DNA of 23,600 nt from JAHHTP01 sp964587555 (lineage in GTDB: Bacteria; Bacillota; Clostridia; Oscillospirales; Ruminococcaceae), in the NCBI GenBank assembly GCA_964587555.1, contig CAZPLR010000033.1, positions 1 through 23,600 on the forward strand, given 5' to 3'. The notes below the pieces were generated by a model. That model was given only the letters and a program-made list of their open reading frames with translations, was not told the origin of the DNA and did not search any database. Position numbers and translations under genes: made by a program. Positions 22,165-23,600 of the stretch are shown piece by piece; within the stretch, counting starts at the first letter, position 1; each line of letters begins with the position of its first letter.

Positions 22165-23541
22165 ATGTCATTTGACTTTAACGATTTACAATATCTTTCG
22201 GTTCCGCTGCCGCAGAATATTTTAAAATTCAAGCTGCACGGCGATCTTGACCGCGCGGCAAGCGCGATCCGGATTCAATTAGAGCGGGATATTCCAATCG
22301 CGCTGCGGCGCAGGCTGGAAATGGAGCTTGAGATACTAAGGCGGCTGCCGCGGGATTACTGCTGCTCCTTCGAGGAAGCGCTGGCAAAATGTCAAAAATA
22401 CCTGTCGGGTTTTACGAGAGAGGAGCTAATCTCCTTGCAGGATCATAACGATGTTGAGTGGATTTTCCGCGATGGGGACGTTTACTTCAAAGATAATTTC
22501 TTCCAAAACCTTATTTCCTGCTATCCGGCATACAAGGCGCGCGTGACCGATCCGTCGCTGCTTGAGGATCCGAAGATCAATGAACTGCTGCTTTCCACCA
22601 TCGATCAGATGAAAAAGACCGGAAAGTCCTCCTACCATTTTAAGCTGCGCGCAGGGATCACGCTTAGCGAGGACAAGCTGCGAGAGGGAGAAAAAATCAA
22701 AATCCATCTGCCGCTGCCGCTGGAGTATGCGCAGGTCAAGAACTTCAAGCTGCTTTCCGCCTCTGAAGCGGAGGAAGTTACCGTTTCCGGGCAGGACGTA
22801 CTACAGCGCACCATCTGCTTTGCGGACACTGCAAAACGGGGAAAATCCTACTTTGTCGAGTACGAGTTCGACAACTGCATGGTCTACCGTGACCCAGATC
22901 CGGAGAAAATCGACTCGGCACAGCCCTCATTCTATACGGAGGAGCTGCTGCCGCATATCCGATTTACGCCGTACATCAAAGCGCTGACCAAAGAAATTAT
23001 TGGTACAGAGCAAAATCAGCTTAAAAAAGCGCGGCTGATTTACGACTACGTCACAAGCCACATTATGTACTCGTTCATGCCGAATTACTTCGAAATTCTG
23101 GATATTGCGGAATACGCGGCGGCTGGCTGGAAGGGCGACTGCGGCGTTCAGTCGCTGCTGTTCATCACACTTTGCCGCTGCGCAGGAATTCCGGCAAGAT
23201 GGCAGTCCGGCTTATACGTCCATCCGATGGACGTTGGCTGCCACGACTGGGCGCAGTACTATATCGCGCCTTACGGATGGCTTTATGCCGACTGCTCGTT
23301 TGGCTCCTCCGCTTACCGCGCGGGCGCGGAGGAACGCCGTGCGTTCTACTCTGCAAATCTTGAGCCGTTCCGGATGCCGGCAAACCGCGAATTCCAGCAG
23401 CCGTTTGATCCGGCAAAAGCGCAGATGCGCTCCGACCCATACGACAACCAGCTTGGCGAGGCGGAGTATGCCGACCGCGCGATGGAACCGGACGAGTACG
23501 ACTGCCATTACGAACTGCTTGAGTCCCATCCGCTGGATTGA
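22165..23541 (+). CDS. Transglutaminase-like domain protein
   Basis: A 458-residue protein with a transglutaminase-like core at about 285-382. The Cys-His-Asp triad is visible: C326 in WKGDCGVQSLLF, H360 in VGCHDWAQYY and D376 in GWLYADCSFG. Bacterial members are mostly cysteine proteases or amidases rather than crosslinkers. The roughly 155 N-terminal residues are charged and helical (many E, R and L). A beta-rich region (about 155-240, KLRAGITLSED ... GKSYFVEYEF) precedes the core, as in many transglutaminase-like proteins. No signal peptide or membrane segment is seen, so it appears cytoplasmic, which limits an envelope role. The ATG at 22165 has AAAGGGGGA upstream. No terminator is evident in the last 59 nt of the window. 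Substrate and pathway unknown. Confidence 0.85.
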   Translation: MSFDFNDLQYLSVPLPQNILKFKLHGDLDRAASAIRIQLERDIPIALRRRLEMELEILRRLPRDYCCSFEEALAKCQKYLSGFTREELISLQDHNDVEWIFRDGDVYFKDNFFQNLISCYPAYKARVTDPSLLEDPKINELLLSTIDQMKKTGKSSYHFKLRAGITLSEDKLREGEKIKIHLPLPLEYAQVKNFKLLSASEAEEVTVSGQDVLQRTICFADTAKRGKSYFVEYEFDNCMVYRDPDPEKIDSAQPSFYTEELLPHIRFTPYIKALTKEIIGTEQNQLKKARLIYDYVTSHIMYSFMPNYFEILDIAEYAAAGWKGDCGVQSLLFITLCRCAGIPARWQSGLYVHPMDVGCHDWAQYYIAPYGWLYADCSFGSSAYRAGAEERRAFYSANLEPFRMPANREFQQPFDPAKAQMRSDPYDNQLGEAEYADRAMEPDEYDCHYELLESHPLD

Positions 23542-23600
23542 TCCCTTCGGGGAGCAGTTTGTCAAGACATTTTTTCTGATTTTTTGAAATTAAATTTGCA

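Noticed and set aside
23542..23575. TCCC-TTCG-GGGA hairpin after the transglutaminase-like gene as a terminator
   Set aside because: The stem is only 4 bp and the first T-run lies about 17 nt further on, so it does not meet terminator criteria.
1..23600. CRISPR arrays, insertion sequences, prophage genes, tRNA/rRNA genes, toxin-antitoxin or defence systems
   Set aside because: I looked on both strands and found no regularly spaced repeats, transposase or integrase motifs, tRNA cloverleaf or rRNA-like stretch, or defence-type domains; the content is housekeeping.

Overview
The window reads as a stretch of chromosomal core genome from a low-oxygen Firmicute, most likely a Clostridia member of the Oscillospirales/Ruminococcaceae type. 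The reasons are a moderately GC-rich sequence, strong AGGAGG-type ribosome binding sites, a T-box leader in front of an aminoacyl-tRNA synthetase operon, the zapA / peptidase U32 pair, the dut-maf-mreBCD-mrdA order and a single-chain pyruvate:ferredoxin oxidoreductase. The lineage is inferred from gene content; there is no rRNA here to settle it. A 100-base run of N (22006-22105) shows this is an assembly scaffold.

Left part (1-4893, all minus strand): mgsA-like gene, then a T-box leader, then hisS, aspS and an alpha/beta hydrolase. The T-box has a GAC specifier and a TGGC acceptor-binding bulge. Both point to uncharged tRNA-Asp as its ligand, although hisS is the first gene it controls. The MgsA-like protein keeps the fold signatures but has changes at three positions that are catalytic in characterised methylglyoxal synthases.

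Middle part (5164-14473): a minus-strand DUF1624-type membrane acyltransferase diverges from zapA across an AT-rich region made of two perfect 18-bp repeats, each with a -10-like hexamer on both strands. Plus-strand genes follow: zapA, a U32 peptidase/rRNA-hydroxylation-like protein, dut, maf, then mreB-mreC-mreD and mrdA (PBP2). ZapA, MreBCD and PBP2 form a cell division and elongation cluster; Dut and Maf are nucleotide-pool sanitation enzymes. A bidirectional terminator ends mrdA and the convergent genes beyond it.

Right part (14596-23600): a minus-strand pair encodes a CBS-domain CNNM/CorC-like membrane protein and a HAAS/DUF1700-like membrane protein. A 0.6-kb intergenic region with two clear promoters and two potential RNA structures separates it from nifJ (PFOR, the key pyruvate-oxidising enzyme of fermentation). 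A TIM-barrel sugar isomerase/epimerase, the assembly gap and a cytoplasmic transglutaminase-like protein finish the window.

I found no CRISPR array, insertion sequence, prophage, tRNA/rRNA gene or obvious defence system. The window is mostly ordinary housekeeping DNA. The items most worth a second look are the altered MgsA active site, the Asp-reading T-box placed 11 nt behind mgsA, and the structured leader of nifJ.
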